Assembly: GCA_037178675.1 (NCBI GenBank) | Contig: JAYMGJ010000568.1 | Location: forward strand, 19,604-83,603 | Length of the DNA: 64,000 nt | Direction: 5' to 3' | DNA from: Scleroderma bovista | Lineage: Eukaryota > Basidiomycota > Agaricomycetes > Boletales > Sclerodermataceae | In this document: positions 54,010 through 64,000 of the stretch, piece by piece | Layout of the letters: the number at the start of each line of letters is the position of its first letter | How positions within the stretch are numbered: the stretch's first letter is position 1 | Notes under the pieces: model-generated | Told to the model about the DNA's origin: nothing | Database searches by the model: none | Seen by the model: only the letters and a program-made list of their open reading frames with translations | Position numbers and translations under genes: made by a program

Positions 54010-55796
54010 TCATTCATCTTCGAAGTCAGAATCCCGGAACAAGCAAGGTCCGACAAAGCACATTTCCACATCAACTTCTCTCAAACAACTTTCCGGCACA
54101 CAATGTACTGATTCGAGCTGACCTTGCAAAGGATCGGGGTCGAAAATTCCCACATTTCCAGCCCCCCTGCAGTCTGCGACGCAACCAAGTCCAGCTTGGG
54201 AAGAAGGTCGACTCTGTGATGGAGAAAAAAGGTCACTATTGCGATCTGGGCAGTTCGAAATGCGCCGGGAGACATCGACATCTGACCACTGATCATAAAC
54301 GACTCTGTGTGAATCAGGACAAGGGGACGAAGTGATGAGGGTCACCCTTGATGGCAAACTGCCGTCTTGAACCGAGCGTTGAACGGGTGCCATATCGATA
54401 CTCTTCTGAGATGGGACCGGGCTTGTGGAGACGAGGTCCGAGGGACATCGTTCATCTCGAGTGTAACCAACGCCTTCCCTCCCTTTGGTATAATCGACCA
54501 GCGGTTCATCAGGGCGTGCTGTGAAATACGGGTCTAGTGGTTCTAACTGCAGGGTCCTTCCGATAGTCATCCATGGGTCGGGGTCGGTAAGGAAGTCAAG
54601 CGGAAGGTCGGCAGGTGCCACGATTTTTGTGCTATCCCCTGCGGGAAGCACCGGAGAACTAAGCTGCATGTTGTGTGAGGTGAAACGATCCGAAAGTCTC
54701 AAGTTCGGGGAAGCAGGTTTGAGTGGAAACGGATTCAATGAAATCATGGAACTCGAGTGACTGGTATTCTCCGAAGTCGGGCTACGGAATGCTCGATGAG
54801 ACAAGTTGGAGCGCTCGTATTTCCGCGACACCATTCCAGGTCTTGTTTGTCCCGTTGACTGCATATAGTAAGGAAAGGACATTGGCTGGTCGTCGGACCA
54901 CTCAGCAATGGGGCTCGGAGGGGCTCTTGGAGAGGTCTCAAATTCGAGGATAGTGTCACCCTCCGTTATCGGAGAATCAGATGTCCAGGGAGAGGACTGG
55001 GGAAGTGGCGAACTGAGGCAGTTCTTCATTAAGATAGGGCTTTCATTTGATGGATTGTATGCGAATATGTTATTCGTATGTCCAGCTTCAACATTCCTGC
55101 TGTCAAAAATATCGCCAGTGATGCGAGTGGTTGATCCTTCTGGACTATTCTGTGAAGCACCAGATGAGGATTCTGAGTACCAGAAGCACAATTTCGATGA
55201 TTTATACTTGGCTGTTGGTATCATACTCATGGCAGATTTCAGCCATGCCCTCATACCCTAAAACATCCAAGGAGGGGGCTTTGGCATGGATGCCTACCAG
55301 ATCAGGTATACTTAGGATCCTGTCGATAGCAGCTCGAATTGAGATATCTACCAGTGTATAGTAAGGATATTCAGCACAAACAAGGGCTTTGAGGAAGAGA
55401 AGCATACGATCAGACGTATCCAGTGCAGTAAGTACCTTTGACGGTTGCTTGTGACAATGGTCAGTGTCGGAAGACGACGAATGAAAGGGATCTGTTCGAA
55501 TTCGAGCAAGGGAAACTTGAGGAGACTGTGTGTGTGCCCTCGTATGATGTGCATGCGCTAGAGATATGGGCAACGTCGAGGGAAGGCGAGCATTGCCAGA
55601 GTCACGGTCTTTGATTGCTTTATTGTTAGCGAGGGCATTCACGAGACGCTGTTGTACAAAGTGTCGTTTTTGAGCGCGGCCCGCGGCGTCTCTTGTCCTT
55701 GCACGGGCTGCGTTTCTATCTGCCTTGCTTAATTCCGATCACAGTAGACAAGGTGAAGTCAAACCTTCTCCCGCCCATGTAGTTTGCACCGGTCAT
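54010..55796 (-). CDS. Conserved basidiomycete-type protein, unknown function, 569 residues
   Basis: Three exons (55765-55796, 55298-55727, 54010-55257) give 569 residues. The N-terminus MTGANYMGGRSKADRNAA continues as a very basic segment (RARTRDAAGRAQKRHF) that fits a DNA/RNA or chromatin-binding tail. The rest is Ser/Pro-rich and probably disordered with short helical parts (ALDTSDRMLLFLKALVCAEY, DISIRAAIDRILSIPDL). The tail is acidic (RDSDFEDE). I think the start resembles a group of uncharacterised basidiomycete proteins beginning MSGANYMGG, from memory only. The introns are very short, 37 and 40 nt. The alternative, without the second intron, would end at a stop near 55202. Confidence 0.65.
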
Positions 55797-55915
55797 TGTT
55801 GTCGTGGATCAAGCAGTGAGTGTCTTGTCCCGAAAGGGGACATTTCCTAGTGCCGTAATGGCACCTCCTCAAGGTTGTCAGTTTTGTTTCTGGCATTTCT
55901 CGTTGACCGCTGCCC
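55797..55915. promoter_or_regulatory. Compact divergent promoter
   Basis: Only 119 bases separate the start codons of the minus-strand gene (55796) and the DENND6-like gene (55916). The two genes probably share a bidirectional promoter. The GTG-started ORF 55804-56211 in another frame is a shadow of the DENND6 exon. Confidence 0.5.
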
Positions 55916-58080
55916 ATGACGTTGGAGTTCCACGGTGCGAACGAACCAGAAGAACAAGATATTGGCCTTTTCTACTCTCTACCCAATTCTTGCACAGTCT
56001 CGGACACAGAAACCTCGAGTGCATTTATTCCGTCTCACCAAACTTCCCAAGTTCATCTGGAATTACCATCTCGACATGCCTCTACGTTCCTGAAGTCTAC
56101 GTCTACGTCCAATGTTGTCAAGGCTCAACAAATTCAACCAGTGCAGCATCAAAGGACCTTATCTCGATCAAATACCCTTCCCCGGCGGGTGCAGAATGTA
56201 TCCTGGCATGAAAGCACAGACACGTCCGCTTTTGACTTTCCAGATGGAAAAACTTTGAAGATGCGTCAGTGGATGCTTGGGTTCGTTGTAGGTGAGATCT
56301 CCGTCCCTTTCCATTTACTTCATAAAACGACAATAACTACATGCAGTCGACTTCGATCTTGATCTTGGTCCTGTCGTGCGGGCTGTGTATCCCCCCATGT
56401 ATCTATCGCCTTCTGAAAAGGAGAATATGTTTGTTACATTGTTATTGGAGATGCTATAATGAGCTGATATAATCGCAAAGTGCTTTCTCGGCTTTCCCAG
56501 ATTCGTCGCAATTCGACCAGGGGACAGAGGTTCACTCATTCAGAATAAGGGTATACCCTAACTCTTCCAACGAGCCATGCGAGGGTACACTCAAACCGCC
56601 AGAACCCCTGGATGGCTTCATGTATGGCTATTCATACTTTAGTCAGACTCGAGACTCGAGTTCAAAACGTGGATACAAGCAGGTAATGGAATTTCTGTCC
56701 GACTTGAAGGAATCTATCATTGAGCCCGAGATACAGTCATCATTAGTGCTCCTCGCATACCATCAATATCCAGCATTGTTTACGAGTGTAGTATCGAAAC
56801 TCGGACCTCTTTTCCAAACTCATGGAATCACCATGCTGGAAACAGCGTGTCACAACATAGCAAACTGGTGCGCATGAAGACTATTAGTCGTTCAATTCTA
56901 TTCATGTGCTGCGCCAAAAAAAGGCAGACCCCATTACCAGGAATCACCCTTGAACTTGGATTCCTGGGTTCTGTCCTCCAGGTCGAACTGCCAACCAGTC
57001 CCGATAGTCAGCAGCTAGCCGAAACGGCGTCTTTCGATCAAAAGTTTGATCCCACGGAGCATGTTAGCTGATTCGTTCACTCATAATGGTGTAATCGGTT
57101 GACCGATATATAGGTGCTGGCGTCATCAGTGCCATTCGATCCTCCTCCCATCAATCTATTCGAGGCATCGTTGTCTCATCTATGGTCAGTATGGGAGTGT
57201 CTTATGTTGTGCGAGCCCATCTTGGTTTATGGGCCTTCTCCCTCCATGACAAGTCAGGCAGTGTGGTGGTTACGTGATCTGATACGCCCCGTACGCATAT
57301 TGCCGACCTCGAGGGATTTTCGCCAAATAATCATTTTGGCAGGTTCCACTGGCTGCAGATATCCGACCGTACTTTACCATTCACGACAGGGATCATGCAT
57401 TACTAGTGAACAGGGCCTCTCCCAAAGCAGGTTTGATCATTGGAGTTACGAACCCGTTCTTCGAGAAATCGTGCACTCACTGGCCGCACGTGTTGAGTGT
57501 GGGACGGAAGATAAAGTGAGTCTTCCAAATCAAAAGATTTCGTGAACGGACTTCGTATCTGGGGTTTTTGTGCCTCAGACAGGGTGCTGCCACAGTTGTC
57601 ACTGGCCCTTCTGCTGGGTGGACAACTAAAACCCACCGGCGGTATATCTCCAAAGACCGTCAGCTACTCAAGCGAATCGAGCAAGCGTGTAAAGGGAACG
57701 AATCAGACAGTGTGTATACCAGCGTAGAGTCAAGTCGTGTGCGAACTGATCGACTTATTCCAGGATTGCAAGCTTCGTTGGAGCTTCGACGACATTTTTG
57801 CTCTCGCACAAATGCAGTTCTCGTACCCCTAAACCGGTACCTGAATGCTCTCATACCGTCACCAGCCGAATGTGACGCTTTCCTTGGACCCCGCCGTCTC
57901 AAGCCGTTTAATTTGGCCGACTTCTTTTCGTCGCTGAGATCGAATCCTTCCGCCTTGCCATTTAAATCCTCTTCAAAGCAGAAGGAGTTTTATGAGAAGT
58001 GGGTAAAAACACCTGCTTTTGGCCTCTGGCTGGCTTGCCAGGAGGAAGTCGTTCAGGACGCGCTCAGGGAAAAGAGATGA
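55916..58080 (+). CDS. DENN-domain Rab GEF, DENND6-like
   Basis: The N-terminal 120 residues are Ser/Thr-rich. Then comes the uDENN part: MRQWMLGFVVVDFDLDLGPV, YPPMYLSPSEKENM and AFPDSS, GFMYGYSYFSQTRDSSSKRGY. The cDENN part follows: LVLLAYHQYPALFTSVVS, LETACHNIANW, ITLELGFLGSVLQVELP, SHLWSVWECLMLCEPILVYG and MTSQAVWWLRDLIRP, then ADIRPYFTIHDRDH and LIIGVTNPFFEKSCTHWPHV (DENN core). The tail ends EFYEKWVKTPAFGLWLACQ. The order matches the DENND6/FAM116 family, known in animals as Rab14 exchange factors in endocytic recycling. In the fungus, the Rab partner is an inference. The start at 55916 is the first Met in the frame; stop at 58078-58080. Confidence 0.85.
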
Positions 58081-58652
58081 AGTGACGCTTGATTGGATTG
58101 GCCTGCATTACTTGGATGCATAACTCCTGCAGTCTAGCTCCCTTTCTCGTCTACATAATAGCTATCATTCCAACCTAATAATATTCTGAGCATGTGCGCT
58201 CCTGATGCCCCTGAAACAACTATGTTGGCCACAGGGAACACACAGAGACAAACATTGGAGCTGATGCAACACGGCTGACTGACAAAACTTGTTTCTCTTC
58301 GTCTTCTTCACTCTGCCATCCACCACGACACGCGTGCTCCCTACATTCTTATTCGTCCTATCGGGGGTTGTTTTCAGGGTCTACTACCCACGTCTCTACG
58401 GAACTGTATAACGGTGGAAGAGTGCGCCATAGTCACTGTCACTGTATCCATACCTGTGCATGTAAGACGTCTTCCGTTTGTCCATGCGGCTGATTTTTGT
58501 AGCGCGCAATTCTTGTATACGCGCATTCGCTGTCGTTGTTCTGCTGTCTCTGTCGTTGGTTATACTGTCATTTGGGTACTCAACATTCCTGTCATTCTAC
58601 CTTCTAGTGCAAAACAGTTTCTATTCTCTCCGAATTCTGCTTCTGAGTCATC
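58081..58652. promoter_or_regulatory. Spacer upstream of the RRM gene
   Basis: About 570 bases, pyrimidine-rich near 58288-58320 (tctcttcgtcttcttcactctg), fitting a fungal promoter. The plus-strand ORF at 58414-58722 overlaps the start of the RRM gene in another frame and is a shadow. Confidence 0.45.
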
Positions 58653-60166
58653 ATGCCTGAGGACGATTTTGACATCTACGGCGAAGACGACGGCTTCCAC
58701 CCATCGCATGCAGACGAGGTAGGTCGTGATTCAGGGCGCATATATGTACGTTTGCTGACTTGGGGGCAACCACCCCATGCGCCTCAAGGGTGACGCGTTG
58801 CAAGACGAAGTACAGGTCGAAGAGCCTGTTGAAACCGTTATTACCACCGTTGAGCCATCGACTGGCAACAAGCGTCCTAGAGAAGAAGGCGAAGATTACA
58901 GCCCATCAGCCCAGGATTCTCACCGAGGTTCACGCTCTCCACCCAACCCTAGCATCAAGACTGAACCGACCCAAAACGGCACTCTGAACGGTAATTACAA
59001 CTCGGGCATGGCTAACGGTGGACAGATGGGGAACGGAGGTGACTCGCCTATGATGGGATATGACGCACTGTATATTGGAGATTTACAATGGGTCCGTTTT
59101 GTCCTGTCGATTAGTTCTTGTCAGCACTGTTCTTATCTTCGTTTTTGTTGTCGTTCTCAACAGTGGACAACGGACGAGGACCTTCGCCAGGCCGCAATCA
59201 ACCTTGGAGTGAATATTGATCACCGGAACATCACATTCTCAGAGCATAAGGTCAACGGCAAAAGTAAAGGGTATGAATCTCAACCCAACACTTGGCCAGT
59301 CACAGTTATTCAATGTTTTTACAGCGTAGCGTACGTAGAATGCGGTAGTTCTGAAGCCGCCAACATCCTCAAAACGTGGTTTGACAATAAGTAAGTCTGT
59401 CTCGTGTGCTTGACAAGGTGTTCAGCCATGTGACGTTACTTCCAGTGAATTCCAGAACCGCCGAGCAACAGCTACTTTTACTACTTCAGCGCAAGGGAAC
59501 CCATTCCGGACGCTACCAAAAGGTGAGGTACATACATACATACAGCTTAGGATGATTAGCTCAACCGCCGTCCCCTAGAACCACCCCCACGCGAAGTGAG
59601 ACCGAACCAGCAGGGTACAGTAACACCTACCGCAAGCGCTGGGACAGGCCGAGGCGGCGGCGGGGGCACCTTCCGCGGAGCCGGCCAGCAAATGGGCGGC
59701 GGTGGCCAAAACATGATGGGCATGCAGCGGGGCGGGATGATGGGCGGAGGTAACATGATGCGTGGCGGTATGCCCGCCATGATGGGTAACATGGGTGCTA
59801 TGGGCATGGCAAACATGGGAATGGGTCCCATGGGTGGAATGGGAATGGGCAACATGGGAATGGGCGGCTTTGGTGGTGGTATGGGCGGTGGCTTCGCCGG
59901 TGGGCGGGGCGGTATGATTCCTCAGGGTCCTAGAGGGGGCGGAATGATGGTAGGAGGTAGAGGAGGCATGGGAGGCATGGGTATGAACTTCTAGCGATTT
60001 GCTGCCTGACACTGTTCTTACTTGCACCTGATGTATTTGTATAGGCATGGGAATGATGGGCGGCGGCCGTGGCGGCTTCAATATGCAGGGTCACTTCAAT
60101 CCCGCGTTCATGCAAGGCGGTCAGTACGGTGGCAACAAACGCTTCCGAGCTGACGAGAGTAGTTGA
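58653..60166 (+). CDS. RRM RNA-binding protein, CPSF6-like, with Gly/Met-rich tail
   Basis: Starts [15 protein letters not shown]. After an acidic segment there is one [23 protein letters not shown] (RNP2 YIGDLQ), [20 protein letters not shown] (RNP1 KSKGVAYV). The arrangement and the DLxWWTTDEDL phrase are those of the CPSF6/CPSF7 (CFIm 59/68 kDa) RRM, so a role in mRNA 3'-end processing is likely. The tail (59.6-60.0 kb) is rich in MGG and GGMMGG repeats. A final intron (gtatgaacttctagcg ... tttgtatag) joins to a last exon ending [10 protein letters not shown] at 60166; if it is retained, the protein ends GMNF at 59994. Introns at about 58719, 59091, 59272, 59391, 59525. Confidence 0.85.
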
Positions 60167-60531
60167 TACACCTTCGTTGTCCTTCCCTAACTCTTTACAT
60201 AAATAATCTTGCACACTTATTTCAATATTGGCGCGCATTGTCCTTGCTGTCTTTTATGTATTGATGTAACATATAAATCTACATAACTTAGATGTTATAG
60301 TGCCAATGATGTGTTCTGGACAATGGAAAATACAGGATGATAGTAAACAAGAAGATATGAACATGGTACTATGTAAAACAATTTGTAAAACAAAATGAGT
60401 TGGTTGATCATGTTGCATCTAGGCATGAAGAAAAAGTACAAACAAACACCCCCCACGGGTATGGGGTCCTTGCAAGGAAAAAAAAATATTAGAGTGGGGT
60501 AGGTATAGCGTGGTGGGTACCGTGGTGGGCT
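60167..60531. other. Spacer between convergent genes
   Basis: Holds the 3' ends of the RRM gene and of SPT2. An aaaaaaaaata run is at 60478-60488; nothing else seen. Confidence 0.4.
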
Positions 60532-62064
60532 TTAGCCACGCGCGTCCCTCATCTCTCTCTCGCGTTTCCTCCTTCGTTTCTCTTCCTCGTGTCGTTTCTC
60601 TTCCAGCAACGCTAGTTCGTCTTCGCGTTTAGCAAGACGAGCACTGAATATGCCTAAGTATGAAGTTGCCAAACGAGATGAAACATGCTGACCTTCTGAG
60701 TTCCTCCTTCATGAGAGCACCTGCATCAGCCTCCATGTCATCGTCGTCACTATCAATATCCCTTGTCACATAGGTGGTTCGGTCCTTGCCGAACAGTTTC
60801 CATATTTCGGAACGAATAGCATCGGCAGGGGAGTCTGCACGACGCTTAGTCGGGGGAGACTCTGAGCGGGATAGCGAGCGTGGCCGCTTCCTCGAGGGCA
60901 CAGCACCAGTCGATGGCCGTGAGGCCGACAGTGATTTGGACATCTGTAGTTTTACCGATGCAGACGTCTTTGACTGTGAAGGCTTCGCACTAACAGATGC
61001 AGATGCACTTCTAGAGTCACTCGCCAATTTGGCGGATACTCCCGCTTTCGCGGGGACTGCAGCTCTGGGCTGTGAAGCATAGGCATATTTGCCAGTAGAT
61101 GGTAGAGCAGAAGCTTTTGCAGCTGCCACAGTTTTCGATGTCGATTGTGAAGTCGACACTGCAGAGTGTCACAACAGTTGCTGGGGTGACTAGTCACAGA
61201 ACAGCACTTACTCGGACTAGACGGCAATGGCGACGCCGTCTCCGACGGTGGCGGAGAAACCTGACCACTAGAGGACTGCGTGCCGCTACGTCCACCCTCT
61301 TTTTTCTTGGATTTCCCAAACCAGTCGTTGAACTCGCGAGCTTCGTCGCCATCAAGGACGACATGTTTAGCCTTGGCTCTGTCCTGAAGAATCTCATCAA
61401 TAGTTCGGGTGTCACGTTTGTGCACGTTGAGCTTCGTGAGTGTGTTCGGGAGTGCAGCGAGCCGGGCCTTTACGGACTGCGTGCTGGCCCCAGCGTCGGC
61501 GTTTGGCGCTGACGTGGCATCGATAGCACCTCCGGGCAGCCGTTTGCCTGCCTTGGAGTACCCTGAGGAAGCCAATGGGCGCTTCATAGCATACGTGCGA
61601 CGCTTTTCAGCCTCGAATTTGCGTTGCCGTTTCTCCTCTCTCGTAAGCGCCATGGCGGGGGATCCGGAACGAGAATCGTCTTCATCGTCCGACGGCAACC
61701 TTCGTTTGCGAATGTCCTCTTTCGCAGTTCCATTGGACGTCGGCCACTTTGGGCCATGTTTCGCTTTCTTGGGTCCGTAGAGTAGCGCATTCCGTGCCTC
61801 TTCTTCCCGCCGTGCCGTTTCGGCTTCTAGGCGCTGCATCTCTGCAGCTCGTTTCACCTCCAACTCCCGCTGCCTCTTCTCATCCTCGAAACGCTTCTGG
61901 CGCAGCTTGGCCTGCTCCTCTCTTTCTTTCCGTTCGAGCTCCTCTTGTTTCTTGCGCTTCACTTCTTCGTTTCGCTGGCGCTGTAGCAATGCGGATTGCA
62001 CCGCACTCTGGGTTTCCTTGGTCTGAGATGCACTCAGAGCCATTAAGGCGGCGAAACTATTCAT
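60532..62064 (-). CDS. SPT2: SPT2-family chromatin protein
   Basis: Starts MNSFAALMALSASQTKETQ. A long Lys/Arg/Glu-rich charged helix follows (KRKKQEELERKEREEQAK, FEDEKRQRELEVKRAAEM), which is a coiled-coil type region. Then a Ser/Pro-rich middle and a C-terminal SPT2 segment: SEIWKLFGKDRTTYVTRD, then a DDDDMEAD acidic patch, LMKEELRRSARLAKREDELA, ending in a basic charged tail. SPT2 is a histone H3-H4-binding chaperone linked to transcription elongation. Introns near 60650-60695 and at about 61155-61210. A start at 62064 is preferred: upstream in-frame Met codons (62322 and others) give a non-typical N-terminus. Confidence 0.85.
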
Positions 62065-62345
62065 AGCGACGAGCCTGTGCGTTGGCCTAGAAGACAGAAA
62101 GTGAGGGGATGGTGTAAGTACAAGAGCAAGCTGTGAGCTCAATAATAATGGAGTTTTACATGGCGGTGCGGCAATTTGTTTGTCATTGTGTTGACTCATC
62201 ATAAGAAGGGTGAACGGAAGTTCGACTACTTGCAATAGTGGCATGTATGGGCGTCGTACGTAGATTAGTGTAGGCGATCTATCTACGAAAGCAGAGCAGT
62301 ATGCTTTGAGGGGTAACATCATCGTGACGATGCGTTAGGTCGTCG
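62065..62345. promoter_or_regulatory. Spacer between SPT2 and the MFS gene
   Basis: 281 bases. SPT2 reads leftward from 62064, so this holds its promoter and the 3' end of the MFS gene. Confidence 0.45.
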
Positions 62346-64000
62346 TTAGTTTTTCCACAGTTTGCTTGGGAGGAAGAGCGAGGCCCCGATGCCCGTGAAC
62401 ACGAAGGTCATAAGGAAGAAGTGCACAATCCACCAGTTTCCCGGATTTTCGATCGAAATCGAGAACACCGACGCAGCAAAGCCAGGTCCAAAGGTTCGCA
62501 TGATGGACACTACCATCTGCGCGATTCCATTCGTCGCACCGAGGGATCCACGATTGGGTGAGGAAGCTGCGATGTAGATGAATATGCACGCTATAATGAT
62601 TCCTGTGTCAGTCCTCTATCATCTGTCAGGTTCAAATTACTCACAGTAGCCAATATTTAGTGCGACGGAACATGCTACCTGTAAGCCAATCACACACCAC
62701 ACTGCCCAGTTAATCCCATTTATGTTTCCAAGTGCATGGATTAGTGGAAACGTCAGGATGAGCGGAATACCAGACAGCATCGCAGTAGTATAGATAGCTT
62801 TCGTGCCAAAGCGGTCGTGCAGAGGCCTGAAGAAAAAGATTTGGAAAAACCCATTTAACAAGCCATACGCTGACAGTATATTGCCAATGAGGGGTGGATC
62901 AAGGCCCAGACCACCAAGTTCAATCGGTGTTGAATAAAATAGCGGCTGCACAGTGCGGAAAGAAATCTCGATCACGGATAACATGGAGTAATTTCCTGCA
63001 GCAATGAGTACACGGGGAATCAGGACTGCACGAAGAGGTAGAGGTGTGTTCTCGTCAATGCTTTGCAAATGTTCGCTCCCTGCGAGGGTTTCAGTAGATG
63101 ACTGGGCTGAAACTGAACCTTTTGCGGTATTGCATTTTTTATTAAATTTTGACCTGATCAGTTTACCCAGGGGTATGCGGTGAGGATGAGTCTTGTGGTG
63201 CTGCTTAGAAAAGGTAGTCATCATGTGATAGATGCGGACCCTCACCTCTTCTAGGAAGAAGAACATGATTATCCATGCGATTGCCGTGAACGTAGCCGGT
63301 ACAGCGCATGCTAGAAAGTAAGGGTATGTCTTGAAAAACTCCACGTTCCCAAACAGGTCAGGAAAACGATCAGCTGGGCGCGAAAGACTACCTCCGATCA
63401 ACGGGCTGTGAGAATGATGACCAATGTAAACATCATTCCCTTAGATAAGGCAGCTCCACGTACCCAAGTGTTCCACCACCGGACCACGCCAATGGCATAT
63501 AGGCATAAGCCTGGGCGATATTAGTCTCGTCGGTAATCTCAGCTACCATGCTCTTCAAGATGCCGACGTTTCCATTTAGTGCACCGTTCAGAGCACGACT
63601 GTTGAGCGAGAGAGTGCGTCATGTAGATGCATACTATTAGTGGTGATTATACGCACCTTAAAACCAGTCCTACGAAAGTTTTTGATAAACCAAAACAATA
63701 CATAGATACCGACAGCCCAAATAGGCCGATCAGAATGACGGGCTTCCGCCCGATGTGATCAGATAGCCGGCTCCAGTGTAGAATGGTGAGGGCCTGCGTT
63801 GCGAAGAATAAAGAGTGCTGTACAGTCCACGGTCAGACGACGGTCCGAGGTGAGTTCGTACTAATAGAGAACTTGCCAGCATCCCAACGTAGTACCCAAC
63901 CTTGGTTTCGTCTCCATGCGTGACACCAATATCTCGTATTAGCTGATAACGAAAGGTCAGGCGTTGCAATCAAGTGACAACGAATGGGACCTGCCTGAGG
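62346..64000 (-). CDS. MFS transporter, 3' part, truncated by right edge
   Basis: The gene runs off the right edge; only the 3' part is in the window. Visible pieces: VGYYVGML, then FFATQALTILHWSRLSDHIG (the loop with RxSDxxGRKP, the MFS signature, follows as RLSDHIGRKPVILIGLFG), MYCFGLSKTF, GALNGNVG, IGGSLSRPADRFPDLFG, then several membrane helices (YFLACAVPATFTAIAWII, VLIAAGNYSMLSVIEISF, AVWCVIGLQVACSVALNIGY), and the last helices SLGATNGIAQMVVSIMR, then GNWWIVHFFLMTFVFTGIGA, ending LWKN. About 12 helices are likely in the full protein. This matches the fungal drug/zinc-induced-facilitator-like group of MFS proteins, plasma or vacuolar membrane. Stop is TAA at 62346-62348. Confidence 0.85.

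Noticed and set aside
58414..58722. Plus ORF of 102 residues upstream of the RRM gene
   Set aside because: It overlaps the RRM start in another frame and lies in a promoter-like region.
60774..61780. Plus-strand ORFs opposite SPT2
   Set aside because: Antisense shadows of the charged, Ser-rich SPT2 coding sequence.
62065..62322. Upstream N-terminal extension of SPT2 (MMLPLKAYC...)
   Set aside because: The extension is not SPT2-like, and MNSFAALM at 62064 matches the usual start.
1..64000. tRNA, rRNA, CRISPR or prokaryotic operon features
   Set aside because: None seen; a dedicated tRNA scan was not possible by eye, so single tRNA genes could be missed.

Overview
The window reads as nuclear DNA of a basidiomycete, most likely a mushroom-forming agaricomycete. 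Genes are cut by many short introns (mostly about 40-60 nt) with GT...AG ends. The coding content includes P450s in tandem, a KDZ-type (Kyakuja/Dileera/Zisupton) transposase remnant, a Tad/jockey-like LINE and fungal TKL-type kinase. No prokaryotic signals were seen.

Layout. 1-2.3 kb: 5' end of a minus-strand non-LTR retrotransposon (ORF1 complete, ORF2 endonuclease entering the left edge, with a frameshift). 2.3-4.6 kb: a broken ORF and an LTR-like sequence. 4.7-11.2 kb: two tandem P450 genes (A, B) on the plus strand. 11.2-24.3 kb: a repeat-rich island with two ubiquitin pseudogene fragments, an LTR-like segment, a 111-bp tandem repeat, two large triplet-like low-complexity blocks of opposite strand composition, a long hairpin, and a decayed KDZ transposase. 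24.4-26.6 kb: a third P450 (F, minus). 28.8-35.3 kb: housekeeping genes (a Mex67/NXF mRNA export factor and a large ankyrin-repeat protein). 36.7-45.4 kb: three minus-strand P450s (C, D tandem twins, then E). 45.9-64 kb: a gene-dense housekeeping stretch: Vps39/Vam6, an unrecognised protein, a TKL-like kinase, a conserved basidiomycete-type protein of unknown role, a DENND6-like Rab GEF, a CPSF6-like RRM protein, an SPT2 chromatin protein and the 3' part of an MFS transporter that leaves the right edge.

How it fits together. Five of the six P450s (A, B, C, D, E) share exon architecture, including a 14-nt microexon that encodes the I-helix oxygen-activation motif; A/B and C/D are recent tandem pairs. 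The spliced reading frames of all six look intact, and two orphan P450 last exons suggest that further copies once existed. The P450s sit beside or around transposon debris while the housekeeping genes form compact blocks, so the window looks like an accessory, expanding P450 locus embedded between conserved genes. I did not see a terpene synthase, PKS or NRPS that would make this an obvious biosynthetic cluster. All gene models here were spliced by eye from motif continuity and splice consensus.
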